NCBI GenBank assembly: GCA_004322015.1
Contig: SCQT01000032.1
Span: 1 to 44,980 of the forward strand
DNA: 44,980 bases
From: Chitinophagaceae bacterium
GTDB lineage: Bacteria; Bacteroidota; Bacteroidia; Chitinophagales; Chitinophagaceae
Direction: 5' to 3'
Part shown: positions 7,740 through 15,297 of the stretch, in pieces
How the letters are laid out: every line of letters starts with the position of its first letter
Numbering within the stretch: the stretch's first letter is position 1
Notes under the pieces: model-generated
Told to the model about the DNA's origin: nothing
What the model saw: only the letters and a program-made list of their open reading frames with translations
Database searches by the model: none
Made by a program: the position numbers and the translations under genes

Positions 7740-8216
7740 ATGGCCGGCTTTACACATTTAAATGAAAAATCTCAACCTGTTATGGTTAACGTGAGTGACA
7801 AAGGCATCACCCATCGCTCAGCTATGGCACAATGTATTGTAACTTTGCCGGAGAAGGTTTTAAAAGCATTACAGGAGAATGATTTTAAGACAAAAAAGGG
7901 ATCGGTGTTCCAGACAGCGATCATTGCGGGTATTATGGCGGCGAAGAAAACAGGCGAATTGATTCCTTTATGTCATCCACTGGGATTGGAAAATTGTGAA
8001 TTGAATGTTCAATTGAATGAGCAGCAGGAATTGGTTATTCAGTGTACGGCAAGTATAGAAGCTAAAACCGGTGTGGAAATGGAAGCATTAACCGGTGCAT
8101 CTGTGGCGGCGCTTACCATTTATGACATGTGCAAAGCATTGAGTCACGATATAGTGATCAGAGAATTAAAACTCATGGAGAAAACGGGAGGCAAACATGA
8201 TTTCAAAAGAAAATAA
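7740..8216 (+). CDS. moaC: cyclic pyranopterin monophosphate synthase MoaC
   Basis: MoaC converts MoaA's product 3',8-cyclo-GTP to cyclic pyranopterin monophosphate. The 158-residue protein has the complete signature: VSDKGITHRSAMA, the catalytic lysine region KKGSVFQTA (Lys53), LIPLCHPLGLENCE at 75-86, TGVEMEALTGASVAALT and IYDMCKAL with the catalytic Asp129. This length is standard. It starts 2 bp after moeA and overlaps mobA by 20 bp, so translation of the three genes is likely coupled. Confidence 0.97.
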   Translation: MAGFTHLNEKSQPVMVNVSDKGITHRSAMAQCIVTLPEKVLKALQENDFKTKKGSVFQTAIIAGIMAAKKTGELIPLCHPLGLENCELNVQLNEQQELVIQCTASIEAKTGVEMEALTGASVAALTIYDMCKALSHDIVIRELKLMEKTGGKHDFKRK

Positions 8217-8817
8217 TTTCCCCGCCATCAACGGATTGGTATTGGCAGGCGGCCAAAGCAAACGGATGGGAAGTGATAAAGGTTTAATGCAATGGCACGG
8301 GAAAGAACAGCGTTATCATGTAGCTGATTTATTAAAAAACTTTTGTGAAGATGTATTTATTTCCTGCCGTGCAGACCAGGAGAAGGAAATAGATACCAAT
8401 TATAAAACTTTGACAGATACCTTTTTAAATTTAGGCCCTTACGGAGGAATCCTTTCGGCGCTTCGTTCGGACAGCACTAAAGCATGGCTGGTGGTTGCCT
8501 GTGATCTGCCATTAGTGGATGAAGCGACTATTAAATATTTAGTAGATAAAAGGAATCCACAGTCCATTGCCACTACTTTTGAAAGTCCGCACGACGGTTT
8601 ACCCGAGCCTTTGATCACTGTTTGGGAGCCACAGAGTTATCCGGTTTTATTAGACTTCCTTGGACGGGGTTACACTTGCCCGAGAAAAGTATTAATTAAT
8701 AGTGATAAAACTATGCTGCAACCTCCGCATCCAGGAGCATTGATGAATGTGAATACGCCGGAAGATGCCGAAAAGGCAAAGAAACAGTTAAAGCAGGATA
8801 AAATGATATCATTTTAA
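8197..8817 (+). CDS. mobA: molybdenum cofactor guanylyltransferase MobA
   Basis: MobA links GMP to molybdopterin to make the guanine-dinucleotide cofactor. The 206-residue product has the nucleotidyltransferase start GLVLAGGQSKRMGSDKG (about 13-29), then LTDTFLNLGPYGGILSAL, the metal-binding VVACDLPLVDE, and MNVNTPEDAEKAK at the C-terminus. The sulfite-oxidase fold enzyme upstream normally uses cofactor without a nucleotide, so mobA suggests another, DMSO-reductase-family enzyme elsewhere in the genome. The start at 8197 lies inside moaC (20-bp overlap), which is the first ATG that keeps the family N-terminus. Confidence 0.93.
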   Translation: MISKENNFPAINGLVLAGGQSKRMGSDKGLMQWHGKEQRYHVADLLKNFCEDVFISCRADQEKEIDTNYKTLTDTFLNLGPYGGILSALRSDSTKAWLVVACDLPLVDEATIKYLVDKRNPQSIATTFESPHDGLPEPLITVWEPQSYPVLLDFLGRGYTCPRKVLINSDKTMLQPPHPGALMNVNTPEDAEKAKKQLKQDKMISF

Positions 8818-8865
8818 CTTCATTGTGAATTTAACTAAAAGCTTTTTACAAGAAAGGGGGATGAT

Positions 8866-9918
8866 ATGAATACCTATGACAATTTCTGGAATTGGTTTGA
8901 GGAGAACAGTCCTGATTTTTTCAATGCGGTGAAGACGGGCAATCGTATTGAAAAATCCTTTTTTCAAAAACTTACTGCAAAACTGGGTGAGTTGAAAGAC
9001 GGTATTTTCTATTTGGCAGGAATGGTGGACGAGAATATTGCCGAATTAATTTTTACTCCTGATGGTGTGGTAAAAAATGTAGTATTTGTGGAAGAACTTG
9101 TACGGGCGGCCCCTTCCGTTGCCGGATGGAAATTTACCGCATTGAAGCAAGAGAGTGAGGTTCAGGATGCCACTATCCAAATGAAAGGCCATACTTTCGA
9201 TAAAGACATACTCTCTTTTTATTCCAATGATCATCCGGAATATCCAGATGCTATTGATATTACTATTATTCACAAAGATTACAAGGAAGAAAATAAAGAA
9301 ATATTCTCCGGCGGCGCCTGCATCTTTTTGGATAATTATTTGGGTGAATTAAATTTCATTAATACCATAGATAATCTGAATGTCATCGGACCGGAACACG
9401 TCCAAAAAGAGCCTGTGCCTGCAGCCAAACTGAAAGATTTTTTAACCTGGAGAGAAAAGGAATTCCTGGAAAAGTATGAAGGTATAAGACATAATACTAA
9501 AAATGACAGATATGCCAGCCTGGAAGGCATCTTGCAAAACGGGAAACCCATCATTGCCATTGTGAATACTACTTTATTGGAGTGGGACAGAAAGGCTTCT
9601 CATCCCTGGATTTTAAAGGCAGGGATTAAATTCGAAGGACATTATAAAACGGGCATGCCGGATGATGATACATACGATTTGCTCAATGCCTTTGAAGAAG
9701 ATATCTCTGAAGAGTTGAAAGATCAGGATGGCTATCTGAATATCGGGAGGCAAACCTCAGACAGTATCCGGGAAATTTATTATGCCTGCAAAGACTTCAG
9801 GAAACCTTCGAAAGTATTATATCAATTGATGTCAGATTATAAGGGAAGGGTGGATTTTATGTATGATATTTATAAGGACAAATACTGGCAATCGTTCGAA
9901 CATCTCAGGCTCCAATAG
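8866..9918 (+). CDS. DUF695-like protein of unknown function
   Basis: This soluble 350-residue protein has no signal peptide or membrane helix. Its C-terminal half (about 200-340) resembles DUF695: EGILQNGKPIIAIVNTTLLEWD, SHPWILKAGIKF, the acidic MPDDDTYDLLNAFEEDISEEL, then LNIGRQTSDSIREIYYACKDF. The N-terminal half (1-190) is rich in aromatic and acidic residues and I do not recognise it. A purine-rich AGAAAGGGGGATGAT directly before the ATG is an unusually good ribosome-binding site for this group. It follows mobA by 48 bp on the same strand. The function is unknown. Confidence 0.75.
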   Translation: MNTYDNFWNWFEENSPDFFNAVKTGNRIEKSFFQKLTAKLGELKDGIFYLAGMVDENIAELIFTPDGVVKNVVFVEELVRAAPSVAGWKFTALKQESEVQDATIQMKGHTFDKDILSFYSNDHPEYPDAIDITIIHKDYKEENKEIFSGGACIFLDNYLGELNFINTIDNLNVIGPEHVQKEPVPAAKLKDFLTWREKEFLEKYEGIRHNTKNDRYASLEGILQNGKPIIAIVNTTLLEWDRKASHPWILKAGIKFEGHYKTGMPDDDTYDLLNAFEEDISEELKDQDGYLNIGRQTSDSIREIYYACKDFRKPSKVLYQLMSDYKGRVDFMYDIYKDKYWQSFEHLRLQ

Positions 9919-9965
9919 ATTGTTCGCCTTATTTTCGCATGGTTGGGTATCGTTAATAAACAAAG

Positions 9966-10391
9966 ATGGGAAAAGAATATAACATCAGTGGTTATACGAT
10001 TATGGTTTCCTTTAAACCAGGAGTTGTGCATATCACTAATGATGAAGCGCTCGAATTTCTGTTATCTAAAAATCCCGATGAAGCTGTGAAGGGATTAATC
10101 CGCCTGATCAAGGGGGATTATTTAATAAAATATAACAAAGCTTTGCGAGTTTCAGATGATTCGATGCTGATTGAGATATATGGTCATGTTTATTTTGAAT
10201 ATTTTACCGTACTGGCTACCAGAATATTCCCATTGCAAATCACTGACAAACTTGCAGGATGGGTGATAAAACGATGCGAAATTATTGACAGCGGGGAAGA
10301 AGGGGTAGATAAGGATCGGAGGTTTTGGAATTCTTTGGTGCCGTTTAAGGAAGCGATTATGACGATACTATCTAAGATGCCCGTCAGATAA
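9966..10391 (+). CDS. hypothetical protein, 141 aa
   Basis: I do not recognise this protein. It is soluble, without signal peptide or transmembrane segment, and mixes short strands (EYNISGYTIMVSF, DSMLIEIYGHVYFEYFTVL) with helices near the C-terminus (ITDKLAGWVIKRCEII, VPFKEAIMTILSKM). Codon use looks like its neighbours and the frame is uninterrupted. It sits 47 bp after the DUF695-like gene in the same direction, before a stress-protein gene, so co-expression with the DUF695-like gene is plausible. A role cannot be inferred. Confidence 0.65.
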   Translation: MGKEYNISGYTIMVSFKPGVVHITNDEALEFLLSKNPDEAVKGLIRLIKGDYLIKYNKALRVSDDSMLIEIYGHVYFEYFTVLATRIFPLQITDKLAGWVIKRCEIIDSGEEGVDKDRRFWNSLVPFKEAIMTILSKMPVR

Positions 10392-10448
10392 TAATGGGGC
10401 CCGCAGTTGTTAATAATTCATTAAGCCGGATAATAGTATGATTTGATT

Positions 10449-10456
10449 TATCTTTG
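10449..10456 (+). promoter_or_regulatory. Bacteroidota -7 promoter element before the universal stress protein gene
   Basis: TATCTTTG fits TAnnTTTG and ends only 5 nt before the ATG at 10462. Transcription would therefore begin at or next to the start codon, suggesting a nearly leaderless mRNA. No strong -33 box is seen. Confidence 0.4.
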
Positions 10457-10461
10457 GTGGG

Positions 10462-10938
10462 ATGAAAAGAATACTCATCGCCTTAGATTATGACTCCTCC
10501 GCCCAAATAGTGGCTGAAAAGGGATTTACCTTAGCTAAATCCATGAATGCCGAAGTGACTTTATTGCACGTGCTTCGTGAAGTGACTTACTATTCTTCCA
10601 TTGAATATTCGCCCATCATCGGTTATGATGCATCGGATAATGCAGCTACATTGTGGGAAAATATCAGCCTGGATGATTTGAAAAAAGCAGCCCATAACTT
10701 CCTCCTGAGATCTAAGCAACATTTGGGAGACGATTCTTTAGCGACCATGTTAAAAGAAGGAGATGTATCCGATGCCATTTTTGAAGCGGTTCATGAATTA
10801 AAGTCTGATATTATTGTGATGGGAATGTACAGCCGGAAGGGATTGGATAAACTGTTGATGGGAAGCGTGGCGGAAAAAGTATTACATCACTCGCATATCC
10901 CTGTTTTTATAATCCCGCTTAAAGAGCATACGCCGTAG
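10462..10938 (+). CDS. universal stress protein, UspA family
   Basis: A single Usp domain of 158 residues. It begins KRILIALDYDSSAQIVAEKG, followed by the VTLLHVLRE strand, and the C-terminal nucleotide-binding stretch is DIIVMGMYSRKGLDKLLMGS then VAEKVLHHSHIPVFIIP. The usual G-x-x-G-x9-G-S/T ATP motif is slightly altered: the second Gly of the loop is Ser (M-Y-S-R-K-G), so ATP binding is likely but not certain. Such proteins help survival under starvation or other stress. It stands in front of the hsp20 gene but is separated from it by 183 bp with its own signals. Confidence 0.9.
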   Translation: MKRILIALDYDSSAQIVAEKGFTLAKSMNAEVTLLHVLREVTYYSSIEYSPIIGYDASDNAATLWENISLDDLKKAAHNFLLRSKQHLGDDSLATMLKEGDVSDAIFEAVHELKSDIIVMGMYSRKGLDKLLMGSVAEKVLHHSHIPVFIIPLKEHTP

Positions 10939-10999
10939 TTCTATTATCAGAACAGAAAATTTTGGAAGCGGAAAGGTTTCGAAAATGTCAGTAATAAAT

Positions 11000-11054
11000 G
11001 TCAAAATGACTTTATGAAATGTAATTTTTTCAGAGATTAATTTAATTTCTGAAA
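11000..11054. promoter_or_regulatory. inverted repeats upstream of hsp20 (candidate operator or usp terminator)
   Basis: TTTCAGAGATTA (11028-11039) and TAATTTCTGAAA (11043-11054) form a 12-bp palindrome with one mismatch and a 3-nt centre. A smaller GTCA-aaa-TGAC repeat lies at 11000-11010, and ATGTCA also occurs at 10985-10990. The large palindrome is 67 bp before the hsp20 start. It is not the CIRCE element of HrcA. It could bind a heat-shock repressor or end the usp transcript; a clean T-tract is missing. Confidence 0.35.
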
Positions 11055-11110
11055 CGGCATTTTAATTGTTTTTTTCCTGATAAAATTATTTAATAAATAA
11101 CTCAAAAAAA

Positions 11111-11117
11111 AGGAGGT
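11111..11117 (+). promoter_or_regulatory. strong Shine-Dalgarno site of hsp20
   Basis: AGGAGGT, fully complementary to the anti-SD of 16S rRNA, ends 4 nt before the hsp20 ATG. Such sites are uncommon in Bacteroidota and suggest very high translation of the chaperone. Confidence 0.6.
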
Positions 11118-11121
11118 AATT

Positions 11122-11574
11122 ATGGCACTTATCAGAAGATCGGACCGCACCTTACCCTCTTTAGGAGGTTGGTTAGATGATTTTTTTATGCGGGATTTTT
11201 TTGGTGGTGGACTGCCTAATTTTTCTTCTACCAATACTTCACTTCCCGCATGCAACATCCGGGAAACAGCCGATAATTACGAGGTAGAGATGGCAGCACC
11301 GGGTATGTCGAAGCAGGATTTTAAAGTAACACTGGATGGCAGTTTATTAAGTATCTCTTCGGAACAATCAGAGCATTCTGAAGACCATGATGACGGAAAC
11401 TACAGCCGCAGAGAGTTCAGCTATCAGGCATTCCAGCGTACGTTCCAGCTTCCTAAAGAAGTAGTGGATGAGGATAAGATCGAGGCAAAGTATAAGAATG
11501 GTATTTTACATCTTACTATTCCAAAACGCGAAGAAGCGAAGCAGAAGCCACCCAAGATGATAGAAGTTGGTTAA
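11122..11574 (+). CDS. small heat-shock protein, Hsp20/alpha-crystallin family
   Basis: An ATP-independent holdase that binds unfolding proteins in the cytoplasm. The 150-residue product has a short N-terminal arm with a Phe/Gly-rich patch (DDFFMRDFFGGGLPNF) and an alpha-crystallin domain from about 45 to 140: ACNIRETADNYEVEMAAPGM, then DFKVTLDGSLLSI, SRREFSYQAFQRTFQLP and the conserved KYKNGILHLTIPK. A C-terminal tail with the usual I-x-V-type end (MIEVG) closes it. It is followed 16 nt later by a strong terminator, so it is a single-gene transcript. Confidence 0.96.
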   Translation: MALIRRSDRTLPSLGGWLDDFFMRDFFGGGLPNFSSTNTSLPACNIRETADNYEVEMAAPGMSKQDFKVTLDGSLLSISSEQSEHSEDHDDGNYSRREFSYQAFQRTFQLPKEVVDEDKIEAKYKNGILHLTIPKREEAKQKPPKMIEVG

Positions 11575-11590
11575 GGTGGAAAGTTTTAAA

Positions 11591-11616
11591 AAAAGGCGGG
11601 ATCTCCCGCCTTTTTT
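11591..11616. terminator. bidirectional rho-independent terminator between hsp20 and fbaB
   Basis: AAAAGGCGGGA (11591-11601) pairs perfectly with TCCCGCCTTTT (11604-11614) around a 2-nt centre, flanked by A-rich and T-rich runs. It ends hsp20 and could equally stop the convergent aldolase transcript. The remaining bases up to 11711 contain nothing I can support. Confidence 0.9.
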
Positions 11617-11711
11617 ATTTAGAAACAATAATGACAATTTAGCTCCTCCTTTCCTGTTTAACTCTGTCCTTGTTTTCTTAGAATTCATAGAAATACTGAT
11701 GCAGATATTTG

Positions 11712-12632
11712 TTACAATATCTGCACTGCTTCTTCCACCGTTTTATTTTCGAGGGTAATGGCATGAATGGCATTGGCCATTTTGATGGAATCCTGCAAAC
11801 TCCGTTGGTGAATATTCCTGCCTGTTCCGCTGCCGCGCGCACCGCCTAAATGGATCTGGTCATGTAATTGTTGGAGAAAAAGTGTTTCGTTCTCTTTGGT
11901 TCCGCCTTCACAAAGCACGCCCGTATTGCCTGCAGCAGCAACAATTTCGTTCATCATATCCGGATTGAACTCCCCGTTCTTTTCCGGCACTTTCAGCTTT
12001 ACGAAATCAGCGCCAAGGCAAGCGCCTATGCCCGCTGCACCCGCTATCAGATGCGGGTCATGCTCGTCACTGACAGCTTTTCCTTTGGGATACATCCATA
12101 ATACGGCAAATAATCCGTTTAGATGTGCCTGATGCACGATCTGTGCTGCTTCCTTTAACATCTCCGCTTCATAATCACTACCCGGATACACGGTATATCC
12201 TACGCCTGCAATTTTTAATCCGGTACTTTCTGCGAATTTCACTACCTGATCCACCGTGAACCAGGCTCTGCTCAAGGGGTCTCTTTGTTTAAAAGAAACT
12301 AAATTGGTTTTGGAATTCAACTTTACCAGATATGGGACATCCGGATATTGCAAAGCGTAGCGACTCATTAATCCTAACTGGGTGGCAAATACACCGATAT
12401 GTGCTTCAGAAGCAATCTGAAAGAGATGCCGGGGATCGGCATCATCCGGAGAAATGCCCTGTCCGTAAAAATCATTGTTGCAATGTTCCAATTTCTGATC
12501 CCCTGCAAATAACATCAACCTCCCTGTATTGCCGGTCGCCCCGTTAAAATTATTTTTAAATGTATCCGTTTTATCATGCGGCACGTCTGCCGGAATAAAA
12601 TGATCCTCTGTTATCTGATCTGTATGATTCAT
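11712..12632 (-). CDS. fbaB: class I fructose-bisphosphate aldolase, DhnA/FbaB (archaeal-type) family
   Basis: The enzyme cleaves or forms fructose 1,6-bisphosphate through a Schiff-base lysine. The 306-residue protein shows the DhnA pattern: AGDQKLEH near residue 44, VPYLVKLNSKTNL, the conserved glycine-tyrosine segment GVGYTVYPGS, the Schiff-base strand ADFVKLKVP with Lys212 as likely catalytic residue, and the phosphate loop GARGSGTGRNIHQR at about 264-277. There is no class II metal motif. It overlaps the upstream HAD phosphatase gene by 4 bp (ATGA). Related aldolases can also act on sedoheptulose 1,7-bisphosphate, so substrate breadth is open. Confidence 0.88.
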   Translation of the reverse strand: MNHTDQITEDHFIPADVPHDKTDTFKNNFNGATGNTGRLMLFAGDQKLEHCNNDFYGQGISPDDADPRHLFQIASEAHIGVFATQLGLMSRYALQYPDVPYLVKLNSKTNLVSFKQRDPLSRAWFTVDQVVKFAESTGLKIAGVGYTVYPGSDYEAEMLKEAAQIVHQAHLNGLFAVLWMYPKGKAVSDEHDPHLIAGAAGIGACLGADFVKLKVPEKNGEFNPDMMNEIVAAAGNTGVLCEGGTKENETLFLQQLHDQIHLGGARGSGTGRNIHQRSLQDSIKMANAIHAITLENKTVEEAVQIL

Positions 12633-13240
12633 GACGTTAAATTTTCAAGAATTTTCTTTGTGGCTTCAAAATTTTCATGATGATATGCCTGCATGCCCTG
12701 TTTTTTGGCAGCCTCGGTCAGCATTAAGCGGTCATCAAAGTAAAGACATTGCTCCGGTTGGGCATGGGCCACCTCCATAGCCAGGTGATATATCCGCGGA
12801 TCAGGCTTTCTCATACGAGCCTGGCAGGAGGAAATGAAGGCATCGAAACATTCATGAAGCCCAAACTTTTTAATGCGGTAATCATTCAGCTCTTTACCTT
12901 CATTATTTAAAGAAAATATCTTTATGCCGCAATCTCTCTTCCATGATTTCAGCCAATCAAGCATTCCCGGCAGTTCGGCGGATTCCGCATACATAAAATT
13001 CATGAATTCCTCCATCGTAAAATCACGGTGGTGATTGAAGACTACGGTTTCCAGATATTCCTCTATCGTAATACTGCCGATTTCATATATATTAAAAATA
13101 AACTGATGTAATACCTCCATTTCCTCATAATTCAACCCGAATTGTTGTGCCGCTTTCCGGCGGGAAACGTGCCCCCAGCCATTAGTCAGTAAAACTCCTC
13201 CTATGTCAAAGAAAATAATTTTAAATTTGTGCATTCTCAT
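12629..13240 (-). CDS. HAD-superfamily phosphatase (YihX-like subgroup)
   Basis: A 203-residue HAD hydrolase. Motif I is FFDIGGVLL with Asp11 as nucleophile; the usual +2 Asp is Gly, as in the YihX-like group that begins D-L-G-N/G-V. Motif II is FSLNNEG, motif III the lysine of RKPDPRIYHLA, and motif IV LYFDDR. A cap of helices lies between about 20 and 90. It likely removes phosphate from a sugar phosphate. Translation is coupled to the aldolase gene (4-bp overlap), and transketolase is divergent 65 bp away, pointing to a sugar-phosphate substrate. Confidence 0.86.
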   Translation of the reverse strand: MRMHKFKIIFFDIGGVLLTNGWGHVSRRKAAQQFGLNYEEMEVLHQFIFNIYEIGSITIEEYLETVVFNHHRDFTMEEFMNFMYAESAELPGMLDWLKSWKRDCGIKIFSLNNEGKELNDYRIKKFGLHECFDAFISSCQARMRKPDPRIYHLAMEVAHAQPEQCLYFDDRLMLTEAAKKQGMQAYHHENFEATKKILENLTS

Positions 13241-13305
13241 AAGTATTCAGGTATGTTAAGGGAACAAAAGAAAAAATAGTTTGTTTAAAAGAAAAAAATC
13301 AATCA

Positions 13306-15297
13306 ATGACAATTCAGCAAAAAAGTATTGACACCATTCGTTGCCTGGCTATGGATGCTGTCCAAAAGGCCAACTCAGGGCATCCGGGAACGCCCATGGC
13401 GCTTGCTCCGGCTGCTTACGAATTATGGATGAACCATCTTCGCTACAATCCCAAAAATCCAAAGTGGTTTAACAGAGACCGGTTTGTACTGTCTAACGGT
13501 CATGCCTCCATGTTGCAGTATGCCGTTTTACACCTGACGGGATATGAAATTTCTCTCGAAGATATTAAAAACTTCAGACAATGGGACAGCATTACACCCG
13601 GGCACCCGGAATACGGCATGACGCCGGGTATAGAAACGACTACAGGCCCTTTAGGCCAGGGGATCATGACGGCTGTAGGTATGGCAATGGCTGAAGCTCA
13701 TCTCGCATCTGTCTTTAATAAGGAAGAAAAAATTGTGGATCATTATACTTATGTATTTTGCAGTGACGGCGACCTGATGGAAGGAGCTTCTCATGAAGCA
13801 GGTTCCCTCGCCGGGCATTTAGGTCTGGGAAAGCTCATTTGCTTATACGACAATAACTATATCACAATAGAAGGCCACACCGACATCACCTATGAAGATG
13901 ATGTTGCCAAACGGTTTGAAGCCTATCACTGGCATGTGCAGGATCTGGGCGATAAAGGGAATGACCTTCAGGCTATTTCTGAAGCCTTCCGAAAGGCAAG
14001 GGAAGTGTCCGATAAACCTTCTATGATACTTTTACGCACTCATATCGGTTTCGGCTCTCCCAACAAGCAGGATACACCTGCCGCACACGGCTCTCCTTTG
14101 GGGGCGGAAGAAATCAGGCTGACCAAAAAGTTTTACGGATGGCCGGAAGATTCACAGTTCCTTGTTCCCGATGATGTAAAAGAACACATGAACGGAATGA
14201 TAGGAAAGGGGGCTGCATTAGAAAAGGATTGGAATGCGTTGATAGGTCAATATAAAGCTAAGCATGCAGATCTTTATCAACAGTTCGAAGGATATTTAAG
14301 TCAAAAATTACCTGTTGGTTGGGATAAAGCGGTAAAAGCATATCAACCTGCCGATGGTCCGAAAGCCACGAGGCAGATCAGCGCTGACTTCCTGAATGCC
14401 GTGGCGCCTCAGCTTCCCTGGCTGATTGGCGGCAGCGGCGATCTGGAGCCTTCCACATTAACCATGATCAAATCTTCCGGCTATTTTGAAAGACAGAACT
14501 ATCAAAACAGAAACATCGCTTATGGTATCCGCGAACATGTCATGTGCGCTGCCAGTTCGGGATTGGCGGTCCATGGCGGCGTTCGTCCTTATGCGGCTAC
14601 CTTCTTTATTTTTACGGATTACGCCAGGCCGGCCATTCGTCTTGCATGCATTATGAAGCTGCCTGTAATTTATGTCATGACCCATGACTCTATTGGTTTG
14701 GGTGAGGATGGAACAACGCATCAGCCTATTGAACATTTAGCATCGTTAAGAGCCATGCCGCATTTACATGTAATACGGCCTGCAGATGCCAATGAAGCAG
14801 CTTACGCCTGGAGAATGGCAATTGAGAGAATGGATGGACCCTCTATGCTTGTATTGACAAGGCAGAAATTGCCTGTATTCGATAGAAGCAAGGTAGCCGG
14901 CGCAGAAGGAGTGAAGAAAGGAGCGTATGTTTTATCGCCTGAACAAGGCAACAGGCCTGATGTTTTATTGATAGCTACCGGATCCGAAGTGTACCTCATC
15001 CTGGAAGCGCAGGCTGCTTTATTAAAAGGAGGGATCAACGCCAGGGTAATCAGCATGCCGAGCTGGGAAGTTTTCAGGGAACAGCCGCAATCCTATCGTG
15101 ATGAAGTATTGCCTCCGTCCTGTACGAAAAGGCTGGCGGTGGAAGCCGGTTCTCCGCAAGGATGGGAAGAATGGGTAGGAGAGAAGGGAAAAGTGATTGG
15201 TATTACCCGTTTTGGTGAATCCGCACCTGAAAAAATATTATTTGAGAAATTTGGGTTTACTGTAGAAAATATTATTAATAAAACAAAATCGTTATGA
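13306..15297 (+). CDS. tkt: transketolase
   Basis: Transketolase moves two-carbon ketol units between sugar phosphates using thiamine diphosphate. The 663-residue length is normal. Visible features: NSGHPGTPMALAPAAYELW at the N-terminus, NGHASMLQY, TTGPLGQGI, the ThDP/Mg motif CSDGDLMEGASHEA followed by LYDNNYITIEG, and THIGFGSPNKQDTPAAHGSP. The central pyrimidine domain has SADFLNAVAPQ, GGSGDLEPST, YGIREHVM and FFIFTDYARPAIRLACIM. The last domain has LLIATGSEVYLI. It overlaps the transaldolase gene by 4 bp. The 65-bp divergent gap upstream is A-rich and has a poor promoter match (TAGTTTG at 13277). Confidence 0.97.
   Translation: MTIQQKSIDTIRCLAMDAVQKANSGHPGTPMALAPAAYELWMNHLRYNPKNPKWFNRDRFVLSNGHASMLQYAVLHLTGYEISLEDIKNFRQWDSITPGHPEYGMTPGIETTTGPLGQGIMTAVGMAMAEAHLASVFNKEEKIVDHYTYVFCSDGDLMEGASHEAGSLAGHLGLGKLICLYDNNYITIEGHTDITYEDDVAKRFEAYHWHVQDLGDKGNDLQAISEAFRKAREVSDKPSMILLRTHIGFGSPNKQDTPAAHGSPLGAEEIRLTKKFYGWPEDSQFLVPDDVKEHMNGMIGKGAALEKDWNALIGQYKAKHADLYQQFEGYLSQKLPVGWDKAVKAYQPADGPKATRQISADFLNAVAPQLPWLIGGSGDLEPSTLTMIKSSGYFERQNYQNRNIAYGIREHVMCAASSGLAVHGGVRPYAATFFIFTDYARPAIRLACIMKLPVIYVMTHDSIGLGEDGTTHQPIEHLASLRAMPHLHVIRPADANEAAYAWRMAIERMDGPSMLVLTRQKLPVFDRSKVAGAEGVKKGAYVLSPEQGNRPDVLLIATGSEVYLILEAQAALLKGGINARVISMPSWEVFREQPQSYRDEVLPPSCTKRLAVEAGSPQGWEEWVGEKGKVIGITRFGESAPEKILFEKFGFTVENIINKTKSL

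Noticed and set aside
10938-10953. Hairpin GTTCT-n6-AGAAC after the stress-protein gene as terminator
   Set aside because: The stem is only 5 bp, AT-rich, and not followed by a T-run.
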